A stretch of 64,000 bases of DNA. Origin: UBA4732 sp963823075. Its GTDB lineage: Bacteria > Planctomycetota > Planctomycetia > Gemmatales > Gemmataceae. A program made the translations under genes and the position numbers. Positions 38,526 to 47,574 of the stretch are shown here, piece after piece (positions within the stretch are counted from its first letter, which is position 1; each line of letters begins with the position of its first letter). The DNA lies in contig CAWGKE010000025.1 in NCBI GenBank assembly GCA_963823075.1, positions 372,001 through 436,000 of the forward strand, read 5' to 3'. The notes below the pieces were generated by a model. The model saw only the letters and a list, made by a program, of their open reading frames with translations, had not been told where the DNA came from and did not search any database.

Positions 38526-38586
38526 TCCGAGCCGCGACCGTAAGGGAGCGGTCTTCGCCCCCGCTCCCTTACGGTCGCGGCTCGGA
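38526..38586. repeat. Family B palindrome, 26-bp arms
   Basis: Arms 38526-38551 and 38561-38586 are perfect reverse complements with a 9-base loop. The core GCCGCGACCGTAAGGGAGCG is the same as at 14162, but the outer flanks differ (TCCGA here, GACGTTCAG there). It follows the first secreted paralogue on the same strand. Confidence 0.9.
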
Positions 38587-38719
38587 AAGGTGGAAAAATC
38601 CCCCAATTCCTGTCCGGGTCGCCTCGCCTTGGCGATGCCCCTGTTGAACAGGACGGCCGGGTCAACGCAAGCGACGAACGCCTGCAAACCGGACGCCCCT
38701 AACCCGGAGGGACTTTATC

Positions 38720-39301
38720 ATGAATCGTACTTCTTTCGGCGGCGTGTTTGGGCGGTGGACGGCGGCCCTGATTCTTGCCGTCGCGGCGGTCTTCGGCCTC
38801 GCGTCGGCCGCTCAAGCCGGCGGCAAGGACCACTACGCCGAAGTCAAGCAGGAATTGGTCCACGACGCGGCCCTGCGACAGGACTTCCCGCGGCTGGGCG
38901 ACAAGTTCGCCGTGATCGGCGACGCCACCGGGCGCTACAACTGCATCGCCTGGTCGCTCGGCGAAACGGACCACTGGGTCAACCCGGTGACCGGCCCGAG
39001 CTACGCCCCCCTCAGCGGCATGGACCACATGTACGCGGAGCAAGGCTATTACCGGGAGCACAACCTCGACTGGCGGCCGGAGCCGGGCTTGGAAAAGGTG
39101 GTCCTGTACGCCACGCTCAACCTCGACGGAACGATCCACGAGGTGACGCACGCCGCCCACGAGGAAGCCGACGGGACGTTCACCTCGAAGCTGGGCGGGC
39201 TGCCGATCATCCGCCACGACACGCCCGAGGCGCTGCGGGGGCCGACCTACGGCGTCCCGGTCGCCGTCTACGTCCGGCCGATCGACGGGAACGCCAAATA
39301 A
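38720..39301 (+). CDS. Secreted DUF7689-type protein
   Basis: 193 residues from ATG 38720 (CGGAGGGACTTTATC upstream). Signal peptide to about residue 34 (AALILAVAAVFGLASAAQA). Conserved block YNCIAWSLGETDHWVNP, then YYREHNLDWRPEPGLEKVVLYA and THAAHEEADGTFTSKLGG. The Cys, the Trp/His block and the later AAHE histidine recall a hydrolase-like or ligand-binding fold, but no activity is established. Paralogue of the preceding gene. Confidence 0.8.
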   Translation: MNRTSFGGVFGRWTAALILAVAAVFGLASAAQAGGKDHYAEVKQELVHDAALRQDFPRLGDKFAVIGDATGRYNCIAWSLGETDHWVNPVTGPSYAPLSGMDHMYAEQGYYREHNLDWRPEPGLEKVVLYATLNLDGTIHEVTHAAHEEADGTFTSKLGGLPIIRHDTPEALRGPTYGVPVAVYVRPIDGNAK

Positions 39302-39312
39302 ATGCTTGTTTA

Positions 39313-39341
39313 CCCCTCTCCCATAGCGGGAGAGGGGTTTT
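39313..39341 (+). terminator. Intrinsic terminator after the DUF7689 gene
   Basis: Perfect 10-bp stem CCCCTCTCCC / GGGAGAGGGG (39313-39322, 39328-39337) with a 5-base loop followed by TTTT. It starts 12 bases after the stop codon. Confidence 0.85.
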
Positions 39342-39491
39342 CCTTTGCGCGACGCCGGGGTGAACCGCTCCCCTTGCGGTCGCGGCCCCGAAAGGCAAGG
39401 CCCCGCAACCGGCAAAACGTTTGACGCGGGCGATTCGTACGCGATAGACTGGGGTGCATAATCCGCTTCATCCCCTTGCGGGAGGCAGCCC

Positions 39492-40072
39492 ATGTCCGAC
39501 GCGTCTCCCTTCCTCGACCTGCTCGCCCGGCTCCGCGCGGGAGACGACCGGGCGGCGAGCGACCTGGTTGCCGAGTACGAGCCGACCATCCGCCGCATGA
39601 TCCGCACCCGCTTGCGCAACCTGTCCCTCCAGCGCGTCGTCGGCGAGGAGGACGTTTGCCAGTCGGTTCTGAAGAGCTTCTTTCTCCGCTATCGGCTCGG
39701 CCAGTACGACCTGGAAAGCCCGGAGCAGCTGCGCCTTTGCTGGCCCGCATGGCGGGAAACAAGCTAAACGACCAGCACCGGCGCCACCTGGCGGCGCGGC
39801 GCGACATCGGCCGGGCCGGCGGACAACTTCCCGACGACGTGACGCCCGCCGCCGGCGAAACGCCCAGCCTGAAGTTCAGCAACCAGGAACTCCTGGAGAA
39901 GGCCGTCCTGAGCATGACCCCGGAGGAGCGCGAGCTGCGCGAACTGTTTCTCGGGCAGGGGTTGGCCTGGCCGGACATCGCCGCGAAGCTCGGCGGCACG
40001 GCCGAGGGCCGACGCAAGCAATGGGAGCGCGCCCGCGACCGCATCATGCGGGACCTGGGCCTCGGCGTGTGA
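39492..40072 (+). CDS. Sigma-70-family (ECF-like) sigma factor, frameshifted
   Basis: ATG 39492 (GGGAGGCAGCCC upstream). Region 2: YEPTIRRMIRTRLRNLSLQ, EEDVCQSVLKSFFLRYRLGQYDLESPEQL. The frame breaks near 39735. One extra T in a T-run restores LLARMAGNKLNDQHRRHLAARRDIGR and region 4 (LLEKAVLSMTPEERELRELFLGQGLAWPDIAAKLGGTAEGRRKQWERARDRI). About 193 residues. No anti-sigma gene is adjacent. The IS1202-like element inserted just after its stop codon. Confidence 0.82.
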
Positions 40073-40090
40073 AGGCGACCGACTTCTTCC

Positions 40091-41633
40091 TGTTGAACGA
40101 CAATAGAAATGTCCGGTCTTAACGCAATAGAAATGTCCTCCTTGGTCAGGCCAAGGAGGAGCCATGTCTATCGGCGTGCTTTCCACAGACCGGATCGCTA
40201 TGAGTCAGAAGGAACGCGATGTCCTCAGGGTCCTGCACTCGGTGCAGAGCGGCCAGCGGACGCAGGCCGAGGCGGCCCGGCTGCTCGGCCTGTGCGTCCG
40301 CCAGGTCCGACGCATCCAATGCAAGCTGGAGGCCGAAGGCGACGCCGCCCTCGTGCGACGGCCTGCGCGGCCGGCCCTCCAACCACCGGCCCGACCCCGC
40401 CTTCCGCCGGGCCGTGCTGGCGGCCTACCGCACCCGCTACGCGGACTTCGGCCCCACCTTCGCCGCCGAGAAGCTGGCCGGGGAGGGCCTGACGGTCGGC
40501 CCGCAGACGCTGCGCCGCTGGCTGATCGCCGAGGGGCTGTGGCAACGCAAGCGTCGCCGCGACCCGCACCGCAGCCGCCGGCCGCGCCGGGCCTGCTTCG
40601 GGGAGCTGGTTCAGATGGACGCCTCGGTGCATGACTGGCTGGAGGGCCGCGGCGAGGAGATGGTCCTGATCGGCATGATCGACGACGCCACCAACCGCAC
40701 CCTGGCGCGCTTCTACCCGGCCGGCACGGTCGAGGCGCATATGGACCTGGCCGGCCGCTGGCTGCGGCGTTTCGGCCGGCCGGTGGCGTTGTACACCGAC
40801 CGGCACAGCATCTTCGAGCCGCAGGACAAGGGCCGCGCCCTGCCCGACGCGGAGACGCAGTTCGGGCGGGCCCTGCGGGAGCTGGGCATCGAGCTGATCC
40901 GGGCGCACAGCCCGCAGGCCAAGGGCCGCGTCGAGCGGTCCTTCGGCACGGCCCAGGACCGCTGGGTCAAGGAGCTGCGCCTGGCGGGCGTGACGACGCT
41001 GGCGGGGGCCAACGCCGTGCTGGAGCGGCTGCTGCCGACGCACAACCGCCGCTTCGTCAAGCCGGCGCGCCAGGCGGCCGACGGGCACCGGCCGCTGGGT
41101 CCGGGTCACGACCTGGCGGCGATCCTGAGCATCCAGGAGGGGCGGGTGGTGTCCAACGACTACACGGTGCGCTTCCGCAACCGCTTCTACCAGTTGCTGC
41201 CGCCGGTGCATGCGGGGGAGCGGGGCGGTCGGGTGGTGATCGAGCTGCGCCTGGACGGGACTATGGCGATCCGCTTCCGGGGCAAGTACCTGAAGTACCG
41301 CGAGATCCCGCCGGGTTGCGGCCCTGGGGGCTCCGCCCCCAGACCCCCGGAGTTTAACGCATCGGCGGCCGACGCCAGCGGGGGAAAAGCGAACCGGGAC
41401 CCCTCTTCGGGGTCCCGGTCGCCTGGCGTACAGCCGACCGACGGGCGCTCGGGTCGCACTCCTGCGGAGCCCTATCCTCCCGACGGCGGGGCGGACGATA
41501 ACAAGAAGGGGCCACACCGTCCAGCCGAGGACCACCCGTGGAGGAAGCCGTTCAAGCGGAAGAAGTGACAACGTCCGGACACCGGACATTTCTACTGTCG
41601 CCGAAATGCGGACATTTCTATTGTTGCCTGACA
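40091..41633 (+). mobile_element. IS1202-like insertion sequence (ISTde1-type) with 16-bp target duplication
   Basis: Ends are TGT...ACA. Inner inverted repeats ACAATAGAAATGTCCG lie at 40100-40115 and 41609-41624, with a second weaker pair inside (40124-40139; about 41583-41598). Direct repeat GCGACCGACTTCTTCC at 40075-40090 and 41634-41649. Long duplications of 15-18 bp are known for the ISTde1 subgroup of the IS1202 family. The element lies between the sigma-factor gene and the next gene. Confidence 0.85.
40164..41568 (+). CDS. IS1202/ISNCY-family transposase, frameshifted
   Basis: ATG 40164 with AAGGAGGAG just upstream. N-terminal helix-turn-helix (RTQAEAARLLGLCVRQVRRIQ). The frame changes near 40355 and continues LRGRPSNHRPDP. 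DDE core: LVQMDASVHDWLEGRG, VALYTDRHSIF, AKGRVERSFGTAQDRWVKEL. The C-terminal 85 residues after GKYLKYREIP are low complexity and partly encoded by two DNA hairpins (41324-41342, 41393-41419). About 467 residues. Confidence 0.85.
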
Positions 41634-41723
41634 GCGACCGACTTCTTCCTTGCCTTCCCCGCCGGACGCCGCGATACTAATGCGGACGCGCCGACACATC
41701 CGATCCCCCGAAGGAGAACACCC

Positions 41724-43511
41724 ATGCGACGCCGTGCCGGATTCGCTCTGCTGCTGTTGCTGTTCCCGCTCCTCGCGCGGGCGGAGGAAACCCCCGAACA
41801 GCTGCTCCCTGCTGCCACCCAGGTCTACCTCCGCTGGGACGGCGTCGAGGCCCACCGCGCCGCCTACGACAAGAGCGCCCTCGGCCAGATGATGCAAGGC
41901 GACACCGGCGCCTTCGTCAACGAGCTGTACGGCCAGCTCCAGGACGGCCTCAGCGCCCTGCTCACCGTGGACCAGCTCCTCGGCGGCGTCGCCCCGGACA
42001 AGCTGGCCAAGATGCAGGCCGACGCCAACGAGGCCGCCAAGCTGCTGCCCACCCTCTCCAAAAACGGCTTCATCCTGGCCGGCGAGGTGCGCGACGTGGA
42101 GGGGCCGAACTGGCAGGCGACGCTCATCCTGCCCGACTCCGGCCCCAAGGCGGAGCCGTTACCCGCTGCCCTCCGCCTCATCGCCGCCCTCGCCAAGCTG
42201 CCCGTCAAGGACGTGAAGTCCGGCGACGTGACCGCCCACTCCATCGGCGATACGTACCTCTACGCGACATGGTGGCAGGAAGGCAAGAACAGCGTGCTGG
42301 TCCTCAGCTCGGACAAGCCCGAAGACCTGCTGAAACGCATGCACCAGGACGGTCCCCGCCTCGACGCCAACCCGCTGTTCAAGCGCGTTAAGGGCTTCGA
42401 CAAGTTCGAGACCAGCGCTCGCGCCTTCGTGGACGTGGCGGCCCTCACCAAGGTCGCCTCGTCGCGCGGCAAGGAGTTCGACAAGCTCATCAAGGACCTC
42501 GGCCTGGACGATCTCAAGAGCCTGGTCTACTACTCCGGCTTCGACGGCGAGGCGGAGCGCGGCCTGGTGGAGTGGGACATGCCCGGCCCGCGCAAGGGCC
42601 TGCTGACGCTGCTCAACGGCAAGCCGTTCACGCTGGCCGACGTGCCGCCGCTGCCGCCCGACGTGATCAGCTGGTCGATGACCAACTTCGACTCCGGTGC
42701 CTTTTACGACACCGCCTACCTCGGGGCCGAGGACGTTTTCGCCATCGCCGCACCCGAACAGGTCCCGGCCGTCAAGGCCTTCGCCAAGGCCGCCGACGAG
42801 GCGCTGGGCGTGGACCTGCGCAAGGACCTGCTCGACTCGCTCGGCGACAAGGTGGTGATGTACACCTCGCCGTCGGAAGGCCCGCTGTCGCTGGGCATGA
42901 CTCTGATGATCCGGGTGAAGGACGCCAAGAAGGCGCAGGAAGCGCTGGACCAGGTGGTGAAGGGCCTGGGCAAGGTCAGCGGCGCGGAGGTGACGCTCAA
43001 GAAAAAGACCTATCACGGCGTCGAGATGCGCGAGGTCCACGTCACGGCGCAGGGCTTCATCTTCGTGCCCTCGTATGTGATCTACAAGGACTGGCTGGTG
43101 ATCGCGCCGTACCCGCAGCAGGTGCAGGGCTGCATCCTGCGGGCCAAGGGCGACCTGGCGGCGTGGAAGCCGAATCAGCGCGTGCAGAAGTCGCTGGCCG
43201 AGCTGCCCAAGGAGTTCATTTCCATCTCCTATGACGATCCGCGACCGACGATTCGGGAGGTGCTGTCGATCGCCCCGCTGATCGGCGGGACCGTCAACAG
43301 CTTCACGCCGGACTCGAAATTCGAGGTCGGCAGCCTGCCCAACGCGCAGGAAGCCACGGAGCGTCTGTTCCCCAACGTGGCCGTGACGACCGACGACGGC
43401 AAGACGCTGCGCGTGGAGACGCGGGCGTCGCTGTCGCTGCCGGTGGACGTCACGGGGCTGGACACGTACGCGGTGTTCCTCTTCTTCGGCGTGTTCCGCT
43501 TCGCGTTCTAG
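41724..43511 (+). CDS. Secreted protein of unknown function
   Basis: 595 residues from ATG 41724 (AAGGAGAA upstream). Signal peptide MRRRAGFALLLLLFPLLARA. The mature protein begins with PEQLLPAATQVYLRWDGVEAH and alternates helical and strand blocks, with FILAGEV, LGDKVVMYTSPSEGP and MTLMIRVKDAKKAQEALDQV. This layout recalls DUF3352-like exported proteins, but I do not assign it firmly. Alone, followed by palindromes. Confidence 0.7.
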   Translation: MRRRAGFALLLLLFPLLARAEETPEQLLPAATQVYLRWDGVEAHRAAYDKSALGQMMQGDTGAFVNELYGQLQDGLSALLTVDQLLGGVAPDKLAKMQADANEAAKLLPTLSKNGFILAGEVRDVEGPNWQATLILPDSGPKAEPLPAALRLIAALAKLPVKDVKSGDVTAHSIGDTYLYATWWQEGKNSVLVLSSDKPEDLLKRMHQDGPRLDANPLFKRVKGFDKFETSARAFVDVAALTKVASSRGKEFDKLIKDLGLDDLKSLVYYSGFDGEAERGLVEWDMPGPRKGLLTLLNGKPFTLADVPPLPPDVISWSMTNFDSGAFYDTAYLGAEDVFAIAAPEQVPAVKAFAKAADEALGVDLRKDLLDSLGDKVVMYTSPSEGPLSLGMTLMIRVKDAKKAQEALDQVVKGLGKVSGAEVTLKKKTYHGVEMREVHVTAQGFIFVPSYVIYKDWLVIAPYPQQVQGCILRAKGDLAAWKPNQRVQKSLAELPKEFISISYDDPRPTIREVLSIAPLIGGTVNSFTPDSKFEVGSLPNAQEATERLFPNVAVTTDDGKTLRVETRASLSLPVDVTGLDTYAVFLFFGVFRFAF

Positions 43512-43527
43512 CGACATTGCGGACCCC

Positions 43528-43590
43528 GGCGAGCGGCCGGCGTGAGCCGGCTGATAAGCAGTATCAGCCGGCTCACGCCGGCCGCTCGCC
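43528..43590. repeat. Family A palindrome, 29-bp arms
   Basis: Arms 43528-43556 and 43562-43590 are perfect reverse complements with a 5-base loop. The variable triplet is TGA, matched by TCA. It begins 17 bases after the stop codon of the secreted-protein gene. Confidence 0.92.
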
Positions 43591-43629
43591 CGTTTCCGGG
43601 TGTGCCTCCCGATTTTGGACCTGGCCCGT

Positions 43630-43737
43630 CCCGCCGTGAACGGCGGGCCTACAAGCCGAAGCCCGGTGAACCGGGCTGCCAGGGATTTCAGCCCGGTTTA
43701 CCGGGCTTTTGCTTGTAGGCCCGTGCTTCAGCACGGG
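43630..43737. repeat. Cluster of four hairpins inside a 12-bp outer stem
   Basis: Hairpins: 43630-43647 (CCCGCCGTGAACGGCGGG), 43661-43676 (GCCCGGTGAACCGGGC), 43691-43706 (GCCCGGTTTACCGGGC, followed by TTTT) and 43720-43737 (CCCGTGCTTCAGCACGGG). An outer stem GGGCCTACAAGC / GCTTGTAGGCCC joins 43645-43656 to 43711-43722. The third hairpin plus TTTT could terminate transcription. Confidence 0.85.
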
Positions 43738-43883
43738 CCGGCCGGCCCACGCCGCCTCCAAATTCGAGAGGCACACCCCCCGTTTCCCCTTCGCCTTGAC
43801 CCCCGCCCTCCTGTCCGTATCATCGCCGCCTCCAGCCGCGACGCCGCACCCCGTCTTCTTGCGGACCACGGAGGAATGAGGCG

Positions 43884-44858
43884 ATGGACCGCCGTACAAC
43901 CGCTCTGCTGGGGGCCGCCGTCCTGCTGTCCGCCGGCGCGGCCTGGGCGCAGAACGTCCAGGAGCTGGAGGGCCACCGGGCCGCCGTGTCGGCCGTGGCG
44001 TTCCGGCCGGACGGTTTGCGCCTGGCCACGGCCAGCTACGACCACACCGTCAAGGTCTGGGACGCGGCCGCGGGCAAGGTCGTCCAAACGTTCGACGGCG
44101 GCCATGCCCGCGTGCTGACGTTGGCGTGGTCGCCGGACGGCGGCCGGCTGGCGACAGGCGGCCTCGACGGCGTCCGCCTGTGGGATGCGGCGTCGGGCAA
44201 GCCCGGCCCGTCCGTTGTGGCGTGGTCTCCAGACCACGCCACAACGGGGGAAAAGTGCGTCCAGTGCGTCGTCTTCACGCCCGACGGCCGGCGGTTGCTT
44301 TCCTGCGGCGATTCCGGGTCGGTCGAAGTGTGGGACGCGACGACAGGGGCGCTGGCCGAGACGGTGAATGCGTCGCCCGACCCGCTCTACGCCGTGGCGG
44401 TTTCGCCGGACGGGAAGCGGCTGGCGGCCGGTGGCTTCGACCGCATGATCCATGTTTACGATCTGCAAAGCGGCAAGGAAGAATGGGCGCTGGAAGGGCA
44501 CGGCGACGCGGTCTACAGCGTGGCGTTTTCGCCGGACGGGGCGACGTTGCTGTCCGGCTCCGGCGACCAGACGTTGCGGCGCTGGGACCTGGCGACGGGG
44601 CGGGAGACGGCGTGCATCGACGGCGACGGCGGGGCGGTGTATCAGGTGGGCTTCAGCCCGGACGGCCGGCGGCTGGTGTCGGCCGGGCTGGACGGCCGGG
44701 TGGTGGTGTGGGACGCCGAGACGGGCCGGCCGCTGCACAGCCGCCGCTTCCCGTCGCGGACGCTGTGCGCCGCCTTCGCCCCGGACGGCGCGCATGTCGG
44801 GGCCGGGGCGGACCAGGCGGTTTGCTACTTGATGGAGATTCCAAGGCGGATTCGATAG
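43884..44858 (+). CDS. Exported seven-bladed WD40 protein
   Basis: 324 residues from ATG 43884. Signal peptide MDRRTTALLGAAVLLSAGAAWA. Seven WD-type blades (VWDAAAGKVV, LWDAASGKPG, VWDATTGALA, VYDLQSGKEE, RWDLATGRET, VWDAETGRPL and a last strand YLMEIPRRIR), enough for one propeller. Likely a protein-binding scaffold outside the cytoplasm. The loop after blade two is lengthened by an in-frame palindrome at 44212-44247. Convergent with the PilZ gene, with 5 bases between stops. Confidence 0.88.
   Translation: MDRRTTALLGAAVLLSAGAAWAQNVQELEGHRAAVSAVAFRPDGLRLATASYDHTVKVWDAAAGKVVQTFDGGHARVLTLAWSPDGGRLATGGLDGVRLWDAASGKPGPSVVAWSPDHATTGEKCVQCVVFTPDGRRLLSCGDSGSVEVWDATTGALAETVNASPDPLYAVAVSPDGKRLAAGGFDRMIHVYDLQSGKEEWALEGHGDAVYSVAFSPDGATLLSGSGDQTLRRWDLATGRETACIDGDGGAVYQVGFSPDGRRLVSAGLDGRVVVWDAETGRPLHSRRFPSRTLCAAFAPDGAHVGAGADQAVCYLMEIPRRIR
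44212..44247. repeat. 36-bp palindrome embedded in frame in the WD40 gene
   Basis: Arms 44212-44228 and 44231-44247 (CCGTTGTGGCGTGGTCT and its complement) are perfect with a 2-base centre. It encodes PSVVAWSPDHATTGE in a surface loop and is a multiple of three long, so it leaves the frame open. Confidence 0.9.
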
Positions 44859-44863
44859 GAGCG

Positions 44864-45439
44864 TCACTCTCCGCCGGACACTTCGAGGAACGAACCGCCA
44901 TTCTCGAACAGGCCGTCGCCGACGGCGCACGTCCACAGGATGCGCACCAGGAAATCATAGGGCGGTTCGTCGTCGGGCCGGGGGACGAGGACGTGGACCT
45001 TCTGCCCGAGCAGCCGGCGCGTGCCGACGAGGCGGATGCCGGTCGCGGATAAATCGCGGCTGAGAAGGGTGAATTCCTCGCCGTCTTCCGTGCGCACGGC
45101 CACGGTCTGCACGAAATCCACGCGGTCCTGGGAGCGACGCTCGACCGGCGAGACGGCGCCGGCGGGGTTGTCGCGGACGAGCCGATCGACGGCCCGCCGG
45201 ACGCCCAGCTGCTGGGACTGCTCGCGGCGGACGCGGTCGCTGACGGGGGCGCTGTAGTAATAGCGGCCGCGGCGGAAGCGGAGCGACGGCTGGGCCAGGG
45301 CGACCACGTCTTTCCACAACGCATCGGGCGCACCGGCCTGCGTCAACTCCTGGCGCACCTCGCGCGGCACGACGTAGCCCTGGCGCTGCGCCCGCCGGAC
45401 GACCTGATCCGCGATGCCCTTCAAATTGGCCACGGTCAT
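44864..45439 (-). CDS. PilZ-domain protein
   Basis: 191 residues from ATG 45437-45439. The N-terminal 90 residues are helical (IADQVVRRAQRQGYVVPREVRQEL). C-terminal PilZ domain with basic motif ERRSQDRVDF and the second motif SRDLSATGIRLVG (D-x-S-x-x-G), so c-di-GMP binding is plausible. It is 76 bases downstream of gltD on the same strand and could be the last gene of that transcription unit. Confidence 0.8.
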   Translation of the reverse strand: MTVANLKGIADQVVRRAQRQGYVVPREVRQELTQAGAPDALWKDVVALAQPSLRFRRGRYYYSAPVSDRVRREQSQQLGVRRAVDRLVRDNPAGAVSPVERRSQDRVDFVQTVAVRTEDGEEFTLLSRDLSATGIRLVGTRRLLGQKVHVLVPRPDDEPPYDFLVRILWTCAVGDGLFENGGSFLEVSGGE

Positions 45440-45515
45440 GAACAATGCCTCTCGGACGGCGGGAATTCGGCTATCCGAGGAAGTGTAGCACGTTTTCCGC
45501 CGCGAGAGGCCGCCG

Positions 45516-47003
45516 TCACGGCAAGAACGTCTCTCCCATCAGCCAGCGGTCGCACTCGCGGGCGGCGCCGCGGCCCTCGTTGATCGCCCACACCACCAGG
45601 CTCTGGCCGCGCCGCATGTCGCCGGCCGCGAACACGCCGGGGACGCTCGTGATGAACTTGCCGTGTTCCGCCTTGGCGTTGGTCCGCGCGTCCTTCTCGA
45701 CGCCGAGCTGATCGAGCAGCGGACTTTCCGGACCGCGGAAGCCCATTGCGAACAGCACCAGCTGCGCCGGGAAGACGCGCTCCGACCCGGCGACCTCGCG
45801 CGGGACCGGCCGGCCGTTGTCCTTGACCCACTCGACGCGGACGGTGTGCAACTCCTGGAGGCGGCCTTCCGTGTCGCCGGCGAACTTCTTGGTCTGGATC
45901 AGGTACTCGCGCGGGTCGTCGCCGAAGACGGCCGCCGCCTCCTCCTGGCCGTAGTCGAGCTTGTACACCTTGGGCCACTGCGGCCAGGGGTTGTCGGCCG
46001 CCCGCGCCAGCGGCGGCTTGGGCAGCAGCTCGAACTGGACCAGGCTGCGGCAGCCGTGGCGCATCGCCGTGCCGACGCAGTCGGTGCCGGTGTCGCCGCC
46101 GCCGATCACGATCACGTCCTTGCCCTTCGCCGAGATGGGGGCGCCGTCGGCGCCGCCGCCGTCCAGGAGGCTCTTCGTGTTGCCGTGCAGGAAGTCCATG
46201 GCGAAGTGGATTCCCTTGAGATTCCGGCCCTCCGTCTTGGTGAAGAAATCGTTCGGGGCCGTGGCCCCGCCGCACAGGACGACGGCGTCGAACTCCTGGC
46301 GGAGCTTGGCGGCGGGGTAGTCCTTGCCGACCTCACAGCTGACGACAAAGGCGATCCCTTCCGTCTTCATCAGATCGACTCGGCGCTGGACGACGCCCTT
46401 GTCGAGCTTCATGTTGGGGATGCCGTACATGAGCAGGCCGCCGACGCGGTCGGCGCGCTCGAAGACGGTGACCCAGTGGCCGGCGCGGTTGAGCTGGGCG
46501 GCGGCGGCCAGGCCGGCGGGGCCGGAGCCGACGACGGCGACCTTCTTGCCCGTGCGCACGGGCGGCGGTTCGGGGATGATCCAGCCCTCCTCGAAGCCCT
46601 TATCGACGATGGCGCACTCGATGCTCTTGATCGTCACCGGATCTTCATTGATGCCGAGGACGCAGGAGCCTTCGCAGGGCGCCGGACATACGCGGCCGGT
46701 GAACTCCGGGAAGTTGTTGGTCTTGTGGAGGCGTTCGAGGGCTTCCTTCCAGTTGCCGCGGTAAACGAGGTCGTTCCACTCCGGGATGAGGTTGTTGATG
46801 GGGCAGCCGGACGCCATGCCTTCCAGCAGCGCGCCGGTGTGACAGAACGGCACGCCGCAGTCCATGCAGCGGGCGCCCTGTTTCTGGAGCATCGCAGCGT
46901 CGGCGTGTTCGTGGAACTCGTGCCAGTCGTGGACGCGCGCGGCCGGCGGACGGGCCAGCGGCAACTCGCGCGGGTACTCCATGAATCCTGTCGGCTTGCC
47001 CAT
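45516..47003 (-). CDS. gltD: Glutamate synthase small subunit
   Basis: 495 residues from ATG 47001-47003. Supplies electrons from NAD(P)H to GltB. Fe-S cysteines in RCMDCGVPFCHTG, SGCPINNLIPEW and CPAPCEGSCVLG. FAD site VAVVGSGPAGLAAAAQLNRAG, NAD(P) site VIVIGGGDTGTDCVGTAMR, C-terminal GVFAAGDMRRGQSLVVWAI. Unusually, two small genes lie between it and gltB. Confidence 0.96.
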   Translation of the reverse strand: MGKPTGFMEYPRELPLARPPAARVHDWHEFHEHADAAMLQKQGARCMDCGVPFCHTGALLEGMASGCPINNLIPEWNDLVYRGNWKEALERLHKTNNFPEFTGRVCPAPCEGSCVLGINEDPVTIKSIECAIVDKGFEEGWIIPEPPPVRTGKKVAVVGSGPAGLAAAAQLNRAGHWVTVFERADRVGGLLMYGIPNMKLDKGVVQRRVDLMKTEGIAFVVSCEVGKDYPAAKLRQEFDAVVLCGGATAPNDFFTKTEGRNLKGIHFAMDFLHGNTKSLLDGGGADGAPISAKGKDVIVIGGGDTGTDCVGTAMRHGCRSLVQFELLPKPPLARAADNPWPQWPKVYKLDYGQEEAAAVFGDDPREYLIQTKKFAGDTEGRLQELHTVRVEWVKDNGRPVPREVAGSERVFPAQLVLFAMGFRGPESPLLDQLGVEKDARTNAKAEHGKFITSVPGVFAAGDMRRGQSLVVWAINEGRGAARECDRWLMGETFLP

Positions 47004-47040
47004 GTCAACGCCCTCTGCAATAACCCACCTTTGACGGGCT

Positions 47041-47550
47041 TTACTTCTTCGTGGCGGCCAAGAAGTCCCGCGCAAACCGGCCGGCCCATTCACGCTGTTC
47101 CGACGTGTCGGGCACCGGCCGGCCGCGCGCCGCGGCGACACGACCCCACGCCGAGTCGGCTTCCACGCCGGCGGCCATCAGCAGGCACGCGGCCAGCAGG
47201 GCCGACCGACCCACGCCCTGCCGGCAGTGGACTCCGACGCCTTTGCCCGCCGCCAACTTTGCCTCCAAACCCCGAATCAGATCAGCGAACGCGCGCGGCG
47301 CCGGCGGGATTCCGCGATCCGCCAAGGGGTGAGTGATAAACTCAATCCCTGTCGCCCGGCAGGCCTCCGCCTCGGAAACGATGTCAAGTTCCGTCGCTTC
47401 CTCCTCTTCCAGCAGGGAAACGACCACATCGACACCGGCCGACCGCCAGGCGCGCGCCTCGTCCTCCAGCCAGTCGCCGCCGCGCGGTCGCGGCAGGATC
47501 GCCAGGCGACCGGGCCACAGCCCATTCACCCAATAGACGGTCGCTTGCAT
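47041..47550 (-). CDS. Dual-specificity/tyrosine phosphatase-like protein
   Basis: 169 residues from ATG 47550. Cys-based phosphatase signature GVHCRQGVGRSALLAA (HCxxGxxRS) with an upstream Asp loop (HPLADRGIPP). Length fits a single small phosphatase domain. It is encoded between gltB and gltD, so it may act on Ser/Thr/Tyr-phosphorylated targets linked to nitrogen metabolism; this is inference from position. Confidence 0.88.
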   Translation of the reverse strand: MQATVYWVNGLWPGRLAILPRPRGGDWLEDEARAWRSAGVDVVVSLLEEEEATELDIVSEAEACRATGIEFITHPLADRGIPPAPRAFADLIRGLEAKLAAGKGVGVHCRQGVGRSALLAACLLMAAGVEADSAWGRVAAARGRPVPDTSEQREWAGRFARDFLAATKK

Positions 47551-47574
47551 GGTTACGGCCTTCCTGCGTCCCGC

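Noticed and set aside
39492..40072. Programmed frameshift in the sigma factor
   Set aside because: No slippery heptamer with a downstream structure was recognised, and similar single-base breaks occur in many unrelated genes of the window.
40219..40355. Alternative early start of the transposase in the second frame
   Set aside because: In this part the helix-turn-helix is encoded by the frame from 40164, which also has the strong ribosome site; the other frame is only real after about 40355.
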